Shown here: piece after piece, positions 51,039 to 59,903 of the stretch
How positions within the stretch are numbered: the stretch's first letter is position 1
Layout of the letters: the number at the start of each line of letters is the position of its first letter
Assembly (NCBI RefSeq): GCF_007670255.1
Contig: NZ_SZVS01000009.1
Span: forward strand, 1 to 64,000
Direction of reading: 5' to 3'
DNA length: 64,000 bases
Source of the DNA: Paenarthrobacter nicotinovorans
Lineage (GTDB): Bacteria > Actinomycetota > Actinomycetes > Actinomycetales > Micrococcaceae
Translations under genes and position numbers: made by a program
Notes under the pieces: generated by a model
Database searches by the model: none
The model's input: only the letters and a program-made list of their open reading frames with translations
What the model was told of the DNA's origin: nothing

Positions 51039-51672
51039 CCAGAAGGCAGAACCGGTACACACGCCTCCGCAGCTGCTGACAGGTCCCTGGCGAACCTTTG
51101 CCCGCATTCTGACTGAGGTTTTCCAGCCACCGGTCGTTGTCCTGGTCCTGTTGCTGATAAGCCCGGCAATAGAACCCGGATTTCCGGGGACCATGTGGTT
51201 CGGCTTGCTGGGAGCCTTCTTCGTTTGCGTACTTCCGCTGGCCTACGTGCTGGTGATGGTGAAGCTGGGCCGGATTTCGGACCATCATGTCAGCGACCGG
51301 AGGCAGCGGCCGGCGCTGCTCTTGATGGCTCTGGTCTCCGTGGTGACCGGATGGTTGGTGCTGCAGTTGATCGGCGGGCCTGTGAGCGTCTCGGTGATGA
51401 TCATCGCGCTGATCGCCGGGATCGCGGTTTTGGCCGTCGTCAGCGCTTTCTGGAAGATGAGCGGGCACGCCTCCGCCCTCGCGGCCGCGGTCGTCATCGC
51501 CGTCCTCATGTTCGGACCGGCGTGGCTTCCCCTGTTCGTCCTCGTCCCGGCGGTGGGCTGGTCCCGTTTGGTCCTTCGCGCCCACACCCTGGGTCAGGTC
51601 ATCGCAGGGTCCTTGTTTGGTGGCATCGTCATCGCCGGACTGTGGTGGCTCCTGCGGGAGTGGATGCTGTAG
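51031..51672 (+). CDS. PAP2-like membrane protein with altered phosphatase motif
   Basis: 213 residues from TTG 51031, overlapping the bkdC stop by 8 nt. There are about six hydrophobic helices. [11 protein letters not shown] matches PAP2 motif II, and [18 protein letters not shown] matches motif III, but the final Asp of SRX5HX3D is Gln here. Motif I is not evident. It may be a degenerate or non-catalytic PAP2 protein. The TTG start lacks a clear SD and relies on coupling. Confidence 0.7.
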   Translation: MIDQKAEPVHTPPQLLTGPWRTFARILTEVFQPPVVVLVLLLISPAIEPGFPGTMWFGLLGAFFVCVLPLAYVLVMVKLGRISDHHVSDRRQRPALLLMALVSVVTGWLVLQLIGGPVSVSVMIIALIAGIAVLAVVSAFWKMSGHASALAAAVVIAVLMFGPAWLPLFVLVPAVGWSRLVLRAHTLGQVIAGSLFGGIVIAGLWWLLREWML

Positions 51673-51684
51673 AAGGGGACGGGT

Positions 51685-52776
51685 TCACAAGGCCACAGCC
51701 TGACCTGCCCGGACCACCTTGAGCGGTGAAGGCCGGTCCACCACCAACTGAGGTATTGAGTGGGCAGCGAATTCCAGCCGGTCGGCGCACCCGGGTCCGG
51801 AGTATCCTGCAACTGCCGCCGATCCAACAAGTTCCGCCCCGGCAGCCGTTGCGATCCGGAAGCACCTCTCCAATTCCGTGTCAGTCATGGCTCCAGTCCG
51901 GTAACCGAGCAGGTGTGCGCGGTCCATCATGCTTCCGGACCCGAACGGCGACCAGGCATCGCGAACGCCGTCAGACCCCAGGGCGACCCGAACACCGTGC
52001 TTTTCCAAAAGATCCAGGGCCGGGACGGGGTCGGCTCCAAGGGCACAGGTCGCCATCCACATCCCGGCGGTTGCCATTGCGTCAAGCGTTGCCCCAAGTT
52101 CCGCTTGCGAGCCCTCGCAGAGCGCAAAGCCGTGGCCGATGGTGACCCGCCCCTGCATTCCTTCCGCCACGGTGCGTTCGGCGATCGTCCGGATTTGGGA
52201 AAGGCCCCCCTGTCCGCCGTCGTGAAGGTGTATGTCCAGATCCCTTCCGTATTTGCCTGCGAGTCCAAAGACGGCGTCCAGATGACCCGCCAGGTTCCCG
52301 TCCAGTGACAGGGGATCAATCCCGCCCACAAGGTCCGCCCCCTCAGCCAGGGAGGCTTCCATGAGTTCCAGTGTGCCCGGGTTGCTGAGCAGGCCGAACT
52401 GCGGAAACGCAACGATCTGTACATCCAGGTAGGCGGCCAGTTGTTCGGCCGCAGCCCGCACTCCATGGACGTTACGCAGGCCGATCTGGGGAGCAATGTC
52501 CACATGGGCGCGCATCGCCATGGTCCCATTCATGACGGCCTGCTTCATGAGGGCAAGAGCGCGTTCCTCAACGGTGGTCTGGAAAGCGAGCTGTGTGCGC
52601 AGGTCATTGACTATGAAGTCCCCGAGGCTGTGCGCTGTTTGCCTGGACAGCCAGGGAGTACCCCAAGAGGTCTTGTCGGGATGGATATGCGCATCCACGA
52701 AGCCCGGCGTATGCAGGATGGGCTGACCATTGTTGGGATCTGCATTGGTTGGGTTGAGTGGCAAGAGTTCAGTCAT
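51685..52776 (-). CDS. Cytosine-deaminase-like metal-dependent amidohydrolase
   Basis: 363 residues from ATG 52776. The metal-binding motifs are GFVDAHIHPDK, HLHDGGQGG, VTIGHGFAL and GSDGVRDAWSPFG, which line up with CodA-type HxH, H, H and D ligands. The substrate is likely a cyclic amide or amidine. The gene is divergent from an APC permease and shares two palindromes with it, suggesting joint uptake and deamination of one compound. Confidence 0.87.
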   Translation of the reverse strand: MTELLPLNPTNADPNNGQPILHTPGFVDAHIHPDKTSWGTPWLSRQTAHSLGDFIVNDLRTQLAFQTTVEERALALMKQAVMNGTMAMRAHVDIAPQIGLRNVHGVRAAAEQLAAYLDVQIVAFPQFGLLSNPGTLELMEASLAEGADLVGGIDPLSLDGNLAGHLDAVFGLAGKYGRDLDIHLHDGGQGGLSQIRTIAERTVAEGMQGRVTIGHGFALCEGSQAELGATLDAMATAGMWMATCALGADPVPALDLLEKHGVRVALGSDGVRDAWSPFGSGSMMDRAHLLGYRTGAMTDTELERCFRIATAAGAELVGSAAVAGYSGPGCADRLEFAAHSIPQLVVDRPSPLKVVRAGQAVAL

Positions 52777-52796
52777 CGGTGTCCCTTCTGCCTTGA

Positions 52797-52900
52797 TGGT
52801 ATACCAAAGCGACAAACGCAGCGGGCGAAGCGGCTGGGAGCCAGCCTGGTCGCCCATCGTTTCCACCACCTGCAGCAAAGAGCATAATTTTGGAATACCA
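52797..52900. promoter_or_regulatory. Paired palindromic operators in divergent promoter
   Basis: TGGTATACCA (52797-52806) is a perfect palindrome followed by AAG; TGGAATACCA (52891-52900), also followed by AAG, is near-perfect. They lie 20 bp before the amidohydrolase and 82 bp before the permease gene. The GTATAC core is that of GntR-type sites. No regulator gene is adjacent. Confidence 0.5.
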
Positions 52901-52982
52901 AAGTATGTACATCGGGCACCCGACACCCTAATCTAATGAACACCATTCATTTATGTGATGCGTATCGCATCAAGGAGGCGCC

Positions 52983-54332
52983 ATGTACCACACCCCAACA
53001 GCCGCCCCGGAGGCTCCGACGACGGAACCTGCACTGAGGCGCGTTCTAGGACTGCCGTCGCTGGTTGCCTTTGGCCTGACCTCCATGGGCATTTTGTCCG
53101 TGGTGGCGGTGTACGGGGCTGGAACCGAGATCAGTGACGGTCATCTGCCTGCTGCCTACGTCGCTGCCCTGGTCGCCATGCTGTTTACCGCGCACAGCTA
53201 TGGCCAGATGGCACGGCATGTTCCCGTGACCGGCGGGGCTTATGCGTATGCATCCAGTGCCTTCGGCAAGCCGATCGGCTTCCTGGTGGGGTGGGCCATG
53301 ATGCTGGACTACTTGTTCCTGCCGATGGTGAACTTCCTGTTGTTCGGCCTTTATCTCAACAGTCTGGTGCCCGGCATACCGCCCCAGCTGGCAGTCCTTG
53401 TGTGTCTGCTGGTCGTTGGGCTCTTCAGTGTGATCGGCGTCGGGTGGATCAAGAAGATGAATCTCGTCGTGGTGGGCGCATCAGTGCTGGTCATCCTCGC
53501 GTTTGTTGTTCTGGCTATCCTCAATGCCCCGGAACTCTCGATGGAAAGCCTCGCTCGGCCCTTGACTCCCGGGGCGGGCGGGATCGCACCCGTTATGGCC
53601 GCCGCCGCTATCGTCGCCTTTGCTTTTCTGGGGTTTGACGGCGTTTCCACACTCTCGGAGGAAACGCGCCATCCCAAGCGGGACGTTCCGCGGGGCATTA
53701 TCTTGTCCACGCTTTTCGCGGGCTTGGGCTACACGTTGTTTTCAGTGGCGGGAAGCCTGATCGCCCCGGATTGGCGGTCGATTGCGAATCTCGACGCCGC
53801 AGGGACCGAACTCATGCAGCGTGCCGGGGGAGATGTCCTGATGGTGGTGTTCGTGCTGGTGAACCTTGCCGGCCTGGTGCTCTGCGGCACGGCGGCCCAA
53901 ATGAGCGTCAGTCGGGTCATCTACGCCATGGGCAGGGACCGCATCCTGCCCGGGGTACTTGCAAAGCTCCAGCCGCGCTTCCGTACGCCCTTTGTCGCGG
54001 CCCTGCTGGTTTCCGCGGTGTCGCTGGTGGCGTTGTTCATCACGCTCGAACAAGCGGTCTACATGATCAACTTCGGAGCGTTGATCGCCTTCGCGGTGGT
54101 GAACCTTGCCACGATCAAGGTCCTGTTCTTCGACCTGCGCAGCCGAGGGTTCCGGGGAACCGCCCGTAATCTGGTTCTGCCTGTCCTCGGGTTCGCATCC
54201 GTTGCCTGGCTATGGACATCCTTGGCGTGGTTTACGTACCTACTGGGTGCTGCATGGCTCGTTGTGGGTCTCGTCGTTTTCCTGGCCCGCCGTCGGCGCC
54301 CAGGCGGCCCGGAGACCCTCGACTTCGGCTAG
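52983..54332 (+). CDS. APC family amino acid/amine permease
   Basis: 449 residues, about 12 membrane helices. The helix-1 unwound region LVAFGLTSMGILSVVAVYGAG and the GFDGVSTLSEETRHPKRDVP loop of helix 6 are characteristic of APC transporters of the YhdG/PotE-like group. Substrate is probably that of the divergent amidohydrolase. Confidence 0.9.
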   Translation: MYHTPTAAPEAPTTEPALRRVLGLPSLVAFGLTSMGILSVVAVYGAGTEISDGHLPAAYVAALVAMLFTAHSYGQMARHVPVTGGAYAYASSAFGKPIGFLVGWAMMLDYLFLPMVNFLLFGLYLNSLVPGIPPQLAVLVCLLVVGLFSVIGVGWIKKMNLVVVGASVLVILAFVVLAILNAPELSMESLARPLTPGAGGIAPVMAAAAIVAFAFLGFDGVSTLSEETRHPKRDVPRGIILSTLFAGLGYTLFSVAGSLIAPDWRSIANLDAAGTELMQRAGGDVLMVVFVLVNLAGLVLCGTAAQMSVSRVIYAMGRDRILPGVLAKLQPRFRTPFVAALLVSAVSLVALFITLEQAVYMINFGALIAFAVVNLATIKVLFFDLRSRGFRGTARNLVLPVLGFASVAWLWTSLAWFTYLLGAAWLVVGLVVFLARRRRPGGPETLDFG

Positions 54333-54706
54333 AACGCCGGGTAGTTGACCAGCAATGCCTGGAGTTCGGTGGTCGACATGTTGTTGGCCAGCTCCACGCT
54401 GATGCCCATGGCTACCGCAGCGACCGTGATCATGGCTACGCACGCCACGGAGAGGAAGCGCCAGTCTTTGCGGAACACGCTGCCAATGGTTTCGGGCATC
54501 TCCAGGCCCGGGGTGATCATGTTGGGGGCGCTGTCCCAGGAGCCGTCGTCGAGCATTGCAACGATGCGGTTGTTGGCGCGGTCGTAGCGCATGGTGCTGA
54601 TGTTGTTGCCGTGACGGGCGAGCAGGATGTCGTGGCCCACGCGCTGGCGCGGCTGCAAAGTAAGCAAGAAATGTTCCCCTGAAAGTGAGATGTGGAGGTG
54701 GCGCAC
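54329..54706 (-). CDS. Hypothetical protein with one membrane helix
   Basis: 125 residues. The N-terminal half is polar (HISLSGEHFLLTLQPRQRVG, TMRYDRANNRIVAMLDDGSW), followed by a single hydrophobic helix (FLSVACVAMITVAAVAMGIS) and a short tail. No family is recognised. Its stop overlaps the permease stop region by 4 bp in convergent orientation. Confidence 0.65.
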   Translation of the reverse strand: MRHLHISLSGEHFLLTLQPRQRVGHDILLARHGNNISTMRYDRANNRIVAMLDDGSWDSAPNMITPGLEMPETIGSVFRKDWRFLSVACVAMITVAAVAMGISVELANNMSTTELQALLVNYPAF

Positions 54707-54770
54707 GCCATTGGGGGCATCTCAATTTTATAACGGTTGCTTCAGGGGGTTCGGCCGGAAGACGCCAATT

Positions 54771-54794
54771 GCCGGGTGAGTCTCCCCACCCGGC
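54771..54794. terminator. Hairpin after universal stress protein gene
   Basis: GCCGGGTG (54771-54778) pairs with CACCCGGC (54787-54794), 8-nt loop, 18 bp past the minus-strand USP stop codon. Confidence 0.6.
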
Positions 54795-54812
54795 CGCGTG
54801 ATTCAGCTCGCT

Positions 54813-55241
54813 TTACGGCTGGTCTGTCTTGGCAATGTAGACGTCGCAAGGGGCGGTGTGGGCAACGGTATTGGCGACACTGCCAAGGACCCGGCCCAGC
54901 CCCTGCATGCGGCGGTTGCCCACGACGATCAGCCGGGCATCCTGCACTTCAGCTTCCTTGACCAAGGCTTCACCCGGTTTCCCGCGCGCAGCTGAGTAGG
55001 TCACTTCAAGGCCCTCATGCGCGAGGCGTTCAGCGACGGTGCGGGCTACGGTTTCGGCTTCAGCGGCATCGGAGACGATCCACTTGTCCGTGCCGATCTC
55101 CACAACTTCCGTCCGGTTGCTGTCAAAGGCGCTGACGACGCGCAGGCTCGCGCCAAGCCCAAGGGCCAGCTGCTGCGCTGCCAGCGCAGCCCTCATCGCC
55201 GTTTCGCTTCCGTCGACTCCGACAATCACAACTCCGGTCAT
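54813..55241 (-). CDS. Universal stress protein
   Basis: 142 residues, single UspA domain. VIVGVDGSETAMRAALAAQQ at the N-terminus and GNRRMQGLGRVLGSVANTV at the C-terminus give the ATP-binding G-2x-G-9x-G(S) pattern. It is translationally coupled (4-nt overlap) to the aminotransferase gene upstream. Confidence 0.92.
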   Translation of the reverse strand: MTGVVIVGVDGSETAMRAALAAQQLALGLGASLRVVSAFDSNRTEVVEIGTDKWIVSDAAEAETVARTVAERLAHEGLEVTYSAARGKPGEALVKEAEVQDARLIVVGNRRMQGLGRVLGSVANTVAHTAPCDVYIAKTDQP

Positions 55242-56551
55242 CGTGCTGCTCCTTCACTGGTGGCTTGGATGGCTTCGGCCAAGACAGGCGCCAGGCGTCG
55301 CACGCCTTCGGCAATGGTATCCGGCGGGACGGCGCTGAAGGCCAGGCGCAGCTTGTTGGAGGGGCCGTCGGCGGGGGAGAAGGCTGCGCCCGGGATGAAG
55401 ACGACGCCGGCGTCGATCGCCTTTCCGAGCAACGGGTACGTATCCACGCCCTCGGGCAGGGTGACCCAGACGAAGAAACCGCCGGCTGGCTTGGTCCATG
55501 TCAGGCCAGCGGGCATGTGCTCATCGAGCGCGGACAGCAGTGCCTGGCAACGCTCGGCGTACAAGGTGCGGTACGTCTCGATCTGGCCCTTCCAGTCGAA
55601 GTCGCGCAGATAGGCCGAGACGAGCATCTGGTTCAAAGGTGGCGGGCACAGCGTTACGGCTTCGGACGCCAGGTAAAAGCGCCTCTGCAGATGGGCGGGC
55701 ACGAGGGCCCAACCGATGCGGAGCCCGGGAGCAAAGATCTTGGAGAACGAGCCCAGGTAGATCACGTCGTCCGGGTTGTCCGCGCGCATGGGCGTGATCG
55801 GGCGGCCATCAAAGCGCAGGAGTCCGTAGGGGTTGTCTTCCAGCACAATAATATTCGCGCTACGGCATATATCGACGATCCGTTGGCGGCGCTCTTCGGC
55901 CAAGGTAATTCCGGAAGGGTTGTTGAAGTTGGGGATCGTGTAGAGGAACTTGATGTTCTTGCCCTCTGACTGGAGCGCCGCGATCCTGGCCGCAAGAAGC
56001 TCAGGTACCAGGCCGTCGTCGTCCATTTCCACCGGTTCCACCTGCACTTGGTACGCCTCGAACGTGTTCAGGGCGCCAACGTAGGTGGGATTTTCGACCA
56101 GCACAACGTCGCCGGGGTTGCAGAAGACCTTGGTGGCGACGTCCTGGGCTGACTGGGACCCCGCAGTGATGACGATGTTCTCGGGAAGGGCGTTGGTGAT
56201 TCCCTCGGCGGCCATGATTTCGCAGATCTGCGCCCGCAGTTCCTCCGTGCCCTGGCCACCGCCGTATTGCAACGCGGTCATGCCTTCTTCGGCGATGATC
56301 CGCGCGGCAGTCTGGCCGAGCTTTTCCAGGGGAAGGGACTGAAGATAGGGATTGCCTCCAGCCAAGGAGACGAGCCCAGGCTGCATGGAAATGTCAAAAA
56401 CATCCCTGACAGCGGATTGCTTGATGTTGGCGGCCCGCGCGGAGAACAGTTCCTCGTGCGGGTGAGCGGCCGTGGCGGCCCGCTCAATGGCGTCGATGGC
56501 TTCAGCGGGCAGCGTTGCGCCGGCATCCAATGTTTCGTGGGTCACAGTCAC
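55238..56551 (-). CDS. PLP-dependent aminotransferase (2-aminoadipate/MocR-type class I)
   Basis: 437 residues without a DNA-binding domain. Motifs are VSLAGGNPYLQSLP, LQYGGGQGTEELRAQIC, TIPNFNNPSG, LEDNPYGLLRF and the lysine segment YLGSFSKIFAPGLRIGWAL. This matches the LysN/ARO8-like subgroup that transaminates 2-aminoadipate, aromatic or branched amino acids. It forms a two-gene unit with the universal stress protein gene. Confidence 0.88.
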   Translation of the reverse strand: MTVTHETLDAGATLPAEAIDAIERAATAAHPHEELFSARAANIKQSAVRDVFDISMQPGLVSLAGGNPYLQSLPLEKLGQTAARIIAEEGMTALQYGGGQGTEELRAQICEIMAAEGITNALPENIVITAGSQSAQDVATKVFCNPGDVVLVENPTYVGALNTFEAYQVQVEPVEMDDDGLVPELLAARIAALQSEGKNIKFLYTIPNFNNPSGITLAEERRQRIVDICRSANIIVLEDNPYGLLRFDGRPITPMRADNPDDVIYLGSFSKIFAPGLRIGWALVPAHLQRRFYLASEAVTLCPPPLNQMLVSAYLRDFDWKGQIETYRTLYAERCQALLSALDEHMPAGLTWTKPAGGFFVWVTLPEGVDTYPLLGKAIDAGVVFIPGAAFSPADGPSNKLRLAFSAVPPDTIAEGVRRLAPVLAEAIQATSEGAAR

Positions 56552-56655
56552 AGGATACTCCTCGATGTTGCTAATGAGGCAACATTTGTTTTCGGCATCA
56601 CCGGATATTCCGGACCATGCTTTACGGCGAGGGCAGCAGCGGTTGGAATGTAGCT

Positions 56656-57504
56656 ATGACAGCACACCGGGGATCCGTGACCAAAGCCCAACACTTCCAC
56701 AAACTCCACGACGCCGGACCGACTCCCTTGGTGTTGGTGAATGTCTGGGACGCGGCCTCAGCGCGTGTGGTCCAGGAAGCCGGTGCGACGGCGATCGCCA
56801 CCTCGAGTTCGGCTGTGTCCTGGAGCCTGGGCTTCCGGGACGGCGATCATGTGCCGTGGGGCCTGGCCATGGCCGCGCTGGGACGGATCGCCGGGGCCAC
56901 CACCTTGCCGGTGACGGCGGACATTGAGACTGGTTACGGGCGAACCGATGATGAGCTCCGCGCCACCATCCACGCAGTCCTCGACGCCGGCGCCGTGGGG
57001 ATCAACATCGAGGACTCGGCGACGGACCCGCTCACGGACATCGAAGAGCAGTCACGCAGGATCGCCATCATCCGTTTGGTTGCCGACGAGCGCGAAATCC
57101 CGCTGTTCATCAACGCCCGAACCGATACGTACCTCTCCGGCCAGTTCACGGACTCGGCCTACGACGAAACCCTCAAGCGTGCCGAGTCGTACGTCACCGC
57201 GGGAGCCGATGGAATCTTCGTACCCGGCGTCGTTGACCTTCATGTCCTGCACGAGCTTTCCAGCCGGATAGAGGCTCCCCTCAACGCGCTGGCGGGCGTG
57301 GGGGCGCCGTCGCCCTTGGAACTGCACGACGCCGGCGTCCGGCGGGTCAGCATCGGCGGCAACACCGCCAAAGCGGCCTACGCCAAAGTCGCCCGCGTGG
57401 CCACCGAGATCCTCGGCGACGGCAACTGGTCCGGCCTCGCCGGTACCCGCAGCCACGGCGAAATGGACGCCTTGTTCGAGCAGGGCACCAAGTACAGCCT
57501 GTAA
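56656..57504 (+). CDS. Isocitrate lyase / PEP mutase family enzyme
   Basis: 282 residues from ATG 56656. TIM-barrel motifs are VNVWDAASARVVQEAGATAI, the metal site VTADIETGYGRT, GINIEDS and ARTDTYLSG. The KKCGH loop of isocitrate lyase is absent, so it belongs to the PEP mutase/oxaloacetate hydrolase/carboxyPEP mutase-like subgroup that cleaves or forms bonds next to a 2-oxoacid. Substrate unknown. Divergent from the MocR-like aminotransferase. Confidence 0.85.
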   Translation: MTAHRGSVTKAQHFHKLHDAGPTPLVLVNVWDAASARVVQEAGATAIATSSSAVSWSLGFRDGDHVPWGLAMAALGRIAGATTLPVTADIETGYGRTDDELRATIHAVLDAGAVGINIEDSATDPLTDIEEQSRRIAIIRLVADEREIPLFINARTDTYLSGQFTDSAYDETLKRAESYVTAGADGIFVPGVVDLHVLHELSSRIEAPLNALAGVGAPSPLELHDAGVRRVSIGGNTAKAAYAKVARVATEILGDGNWSGLAGTRSHGEMDALFEQGTKYSL

Positions 57505-57596
57505 GGGGTCAGTAAATGATGCACGACGGCGGCACCTGGCTTTAATGTCCGACCCCGCCGATAGCGTGGGAACCATGGAAGACGAGGGGAGGTTTC

Positions 57597-58616
57597 ATGG
57601 CACGGCGCAGTGTGCAGTTCTGGCGGATCGAGCAGCTGAGCGGGGATGAGCTCACCCGCCCGTTTCCTGCGCGCCGCGTGGCGGAAGTTCTGAAGAAGGC
57701 CCAGGACGCCGGAACGGACCGGCACTTCACCAGCGCTGACGGGACGGTGATGATCGCCCAGCCGGTCGCGATTTCGCCATGCCCTGTGCTGCTTCTTGAC
57801 AGGGTCCGGGACGCCAATCTGCCCAGTGTTGGCGATGCCCTTGGCCGTCGCAAGCCACTTCCCTTGGCGCCGGGTGACCATCTGTTGGAGACCACGTACT
57901 TCGCCTTCCTCAAACGCAATGTCATGGCAGTGCTGACCAGTGGAAACGGTCCGCGGGCATCCCGGATGGGGGAGTACCTCGGGGGCATGCTGGGGCTGGA
58001 GCCGACGTTCGTGCCGGTAGTGAGGGAGGATGTCGAGGAAATCCTCACCAGGCTGGAGGTGAGCCGTTTCGAGTTCGCCCTGCCCGCAGAGCGCCTGTCC
58101 GGAAAGCTCATGGAAGGGGAATGGGCTGACGTGCTGGAGAGTGCCTCCCGCCTGATGGACCAGGGAACCTTCCGGATTTCCTTGAGTGTGGGCAGGGCCG
58201 GAAGTGCCGATGACAAGCGGCGGATCCGGGAGCGCATTCAACGGTTGATCGATCTGTTCCGGCAGGCCGGCTCCGTGGAACATTTCGATTACGTCGTGGC
58301 GGAGGGAAAGGACTCCCTGACGGGGGACCGCGAAGTAGTGGATCTGCTGAAGGAACGGTTCATTTCGCACATTGAGGTTGACCCGGATGCTTTCAATGAT
58401 CCACAGAAGTCCGCCGCTGAAGCCATTGCCATCCTCAATAAACAGGCGCGTGACAACGAGGCCTTCTTCGCCAGGACGCTGCCGGACATCAAAGGAACTG
58501 CCGATTCCGGCCTCGTCCCGGACCTCGTCGCGGGAGGAATGGCCACTGTTCGCGCAGCTCTTGCTGCGGCCAGCGAACCCCACGTCGGAGACGGTCATGA
58601 GCTTGTACGAGGTTGA
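57597..58616 (+). CDS. Uncharacterised soluble protein (DUF6731-like N-terminus), paired with membrane gene
   Basis: 339 residues, no signal or membrane segment. It begins MARRSVQFWRIEQLSGDELT and contains LLETTYFAFLKRNVMAVLTS, VVREDVEEILTRLEVSRFEF and a helical C-terminal half with VVDLLKERFISHIEVD. The N-terminal pattern recalls DUF6731-type proteins, but I am not certain. The next gene starts inside its 3' end (20-nt overlap), so the two work as a unit. Confidence 0.6.
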   Translation: MARRSVQFWRIEQLSGDELTRPFPARRVAEVLKKAQDAGTDRHFTSADGTVMIAQPVAISPCPVLLLDRVRDANLPSVGDALGRRKPLPLAPGDHLLETTYFAFLKRNVMAVLTSGNGPRASRMGEYLGGMLGLEPTFVPVVREDVEEILTRLEVSRFEFALPAERLSGKLMEGEWADVLESASRLMDQGTFRISLSVGRAGSADDKRRIRERIQRLIDLFRQAGSVEHFDYVVAEGKDSLTGDREVVDLLKERFISHIEVDPDAFNDPQKSAAEAIAILNKQARDNEAFFARTLPDIKGTADSGLVPDLVAGGMATVRAALAAASEPHVGDGHELVRG

Positions 58617-59136
58617 TGTTGACCGCCCTGGTCGGCGCAACGCTTTGTGGCGATGGTTCCTGTTGCATCCAACGGCCGACTATCTTTGGGCTGCCCTGGC
58701 GGTCATGCTCTGGGCAGGTATCGCTGCCGTGGCAGGCCAACCTCTGATGCTGGAACATGTGGATCCCGGGGCGCGGCGAACCCTGTTCCAAACCCTCGCC
58801 ACGTTGGCTGGTGCTACGGCCGGGCTCACCCTGACGAGTGTTTCCATGCTGATCAACGTGCTCGGAAAGAAGGCCGCCCCGGGCCAGCGGGAACTGCCGT
58901 TGGAAAGGCTTTCGGCTATCCACCGACGCCAGATCGGCGAGGTCTTCCTCTTCGCCATTCCCGGGCTCGGTCTTTTGGTGATCGCAGCACTGGTCACGGT
59001 TGTCCTTGAGGGAGACGCGCCCACCGGCCTGTGGATCCCCGAGGCCGTGGCCTTCGTGCTGGCCTTTGCTGCGGTGCTGTCTTTGCTGCGCGTAGCCTGG
59101 GCCCTGAGGCGGGTGCTGGCCATTGCGACGGCCTAG
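58597..59136 (+). CDS. Small membrane protein coupled to 57597 gene
   Basis: 179 residues from ATG 58597. Four hydrophobic segments are visible: YLWAALAVMLWAGIAAVAGQ, LFQTLATLAGATAGLTLTSV, VFLFAIPGLGLLVIAALVTV and AVAFVLAFAAVLSLLRVAWA. A polar loop (GKKAAPGQRELPLERLSAIH) lies between the second and third. No family recognised. The long overlap with the upstream gene implies fixed stoichiometry with its product. Confidence 0.65.
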   Translation: MSLYEVDVDRPGRRNALWRWFLLHPTADYLWAALAVMLWAGIAAVAGQPLMLEHVDPGARRTLFQTLATLAGATAGLTLTSVSMLINVLGKKAAPGQRELPLERLSAIHRRQIGEVFLFAIPGLGLLVIAALVTVVLEGDAPTGLWIPEAVAFVLAFAAVLSLLRVAWALRRVLAIATA

Positions 59137-59206
59137 CGACAGCCAGACCACGGACAGCCGCCACCGGCCCCGCGCAGTAAGCCCGTCGCCGCCCCGCAAT
59201 TCCGTT

Positions 59207-59281
59207 GCGGCCCAACAACGCAGCAGCGGCCCAACAACGCAGCAGCGGCCCAGGAACGCATTAGCGGCCCAGGAACGATTA
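59207..59281. repeat. Tandem repeat, about four units of 19 bp
   Basis: Units GCGGCCCAACAACGCAGCA at 59207-59225 and 59226-59244 are identical; 59245-59263 differs at several positions and 59264-59281 is a partial fourth unit. The array fills the gap between the convergent membrane-protein and GNAT genes and reaches the GNAT stop codon. Confidence 0.85.
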
Positions 59282-59869
59282 CCTGCTGGCAAGCTTTTCT
59301 TGGAGCGACAGTTTTACCGTCTTCCACTCGCTGTCGATGATGGAAAACACCACCACGTCCCGAATGGTCCCATCACGCCACAGATCGTGATTGCGCAGAA
59401 TTCCGTCCTGCTTGGCGCCCAACCGGGCCACGGCAGAGCGTGATGCCTGGTTGTGCCAGTGAGTTCTGAACTCAACCGCTATGCAATTCAGGGTTTCGAA
59501 CGCCCGGGTGAGCAGAAGCAGCTTCGCTTCGGTATTGATGGCAGTCCGTTGTGCGCTCTTCGCGAGCCAGGTGGAGCCGATTTCCAGCCGCCTGTTGTCG
59601 GCTCTGATGTTGCAGAAGGTGGTCATCCCGCAGATTTCCCCTGTATCCGTCCGGCGGATGGTCCACGGCACCATGCTCCCTGCTTCCTGCAGTGCGAGCC
59701 GCTTGTGGATCTCATTTAGCATCTGGTCTGGTGCAGGAATCCGCGTGTACCAGGTATTCCACATCTGACCGTCCTCGACGGCTTTGCACAGTCCGTCGAG
59801 GTGTTCTTCGGCCAGGGGTTCCAAAGTTACGTGGCGTCCGGTCAAAGTTGCTGGCTCCGCAAAGGTCAT
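59279..59869 (-). CDS. GNAT family N-acetyltransferase (RimJ/RimL type)
   Basis: 196 residues. LTGRHVTLEPLAEEHLDGLC at the N-terminus, RRLEIGSTWLAKSAQRTAIN for acetyl-CoA binding (motif A) and THWHNQASRSAVARLGAKQD near the C-terminus are RimJ/RimL-like. The acceptor may be a protein N-terminus or small amine. The last codons abut the 19-bp repeat array. Confidence 0.87.
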   Translation of the reverse strand: MTFAEPATLTGRHVTLEPLAEEHLDGLCKAVEDGQMWNTWYTRIPAPDQMLNEIHKRLALQEAGSMVPWTIRRTDTGEICGMTTFCNIRADNRRLEIGSTWLAKSAQRTAINTEAKLLLLTRAFETLNCIAVEFRTHWHNQASRSAVARLGAKQDGILRNHDLWRDGTIRDVVVFSIIDSEWKTVKLSLQEKLASR

Positions 59870-59903
59870 GGCGCCAGCCTAGCCCCGTCCCGGCGGCTCC
59901 CCT

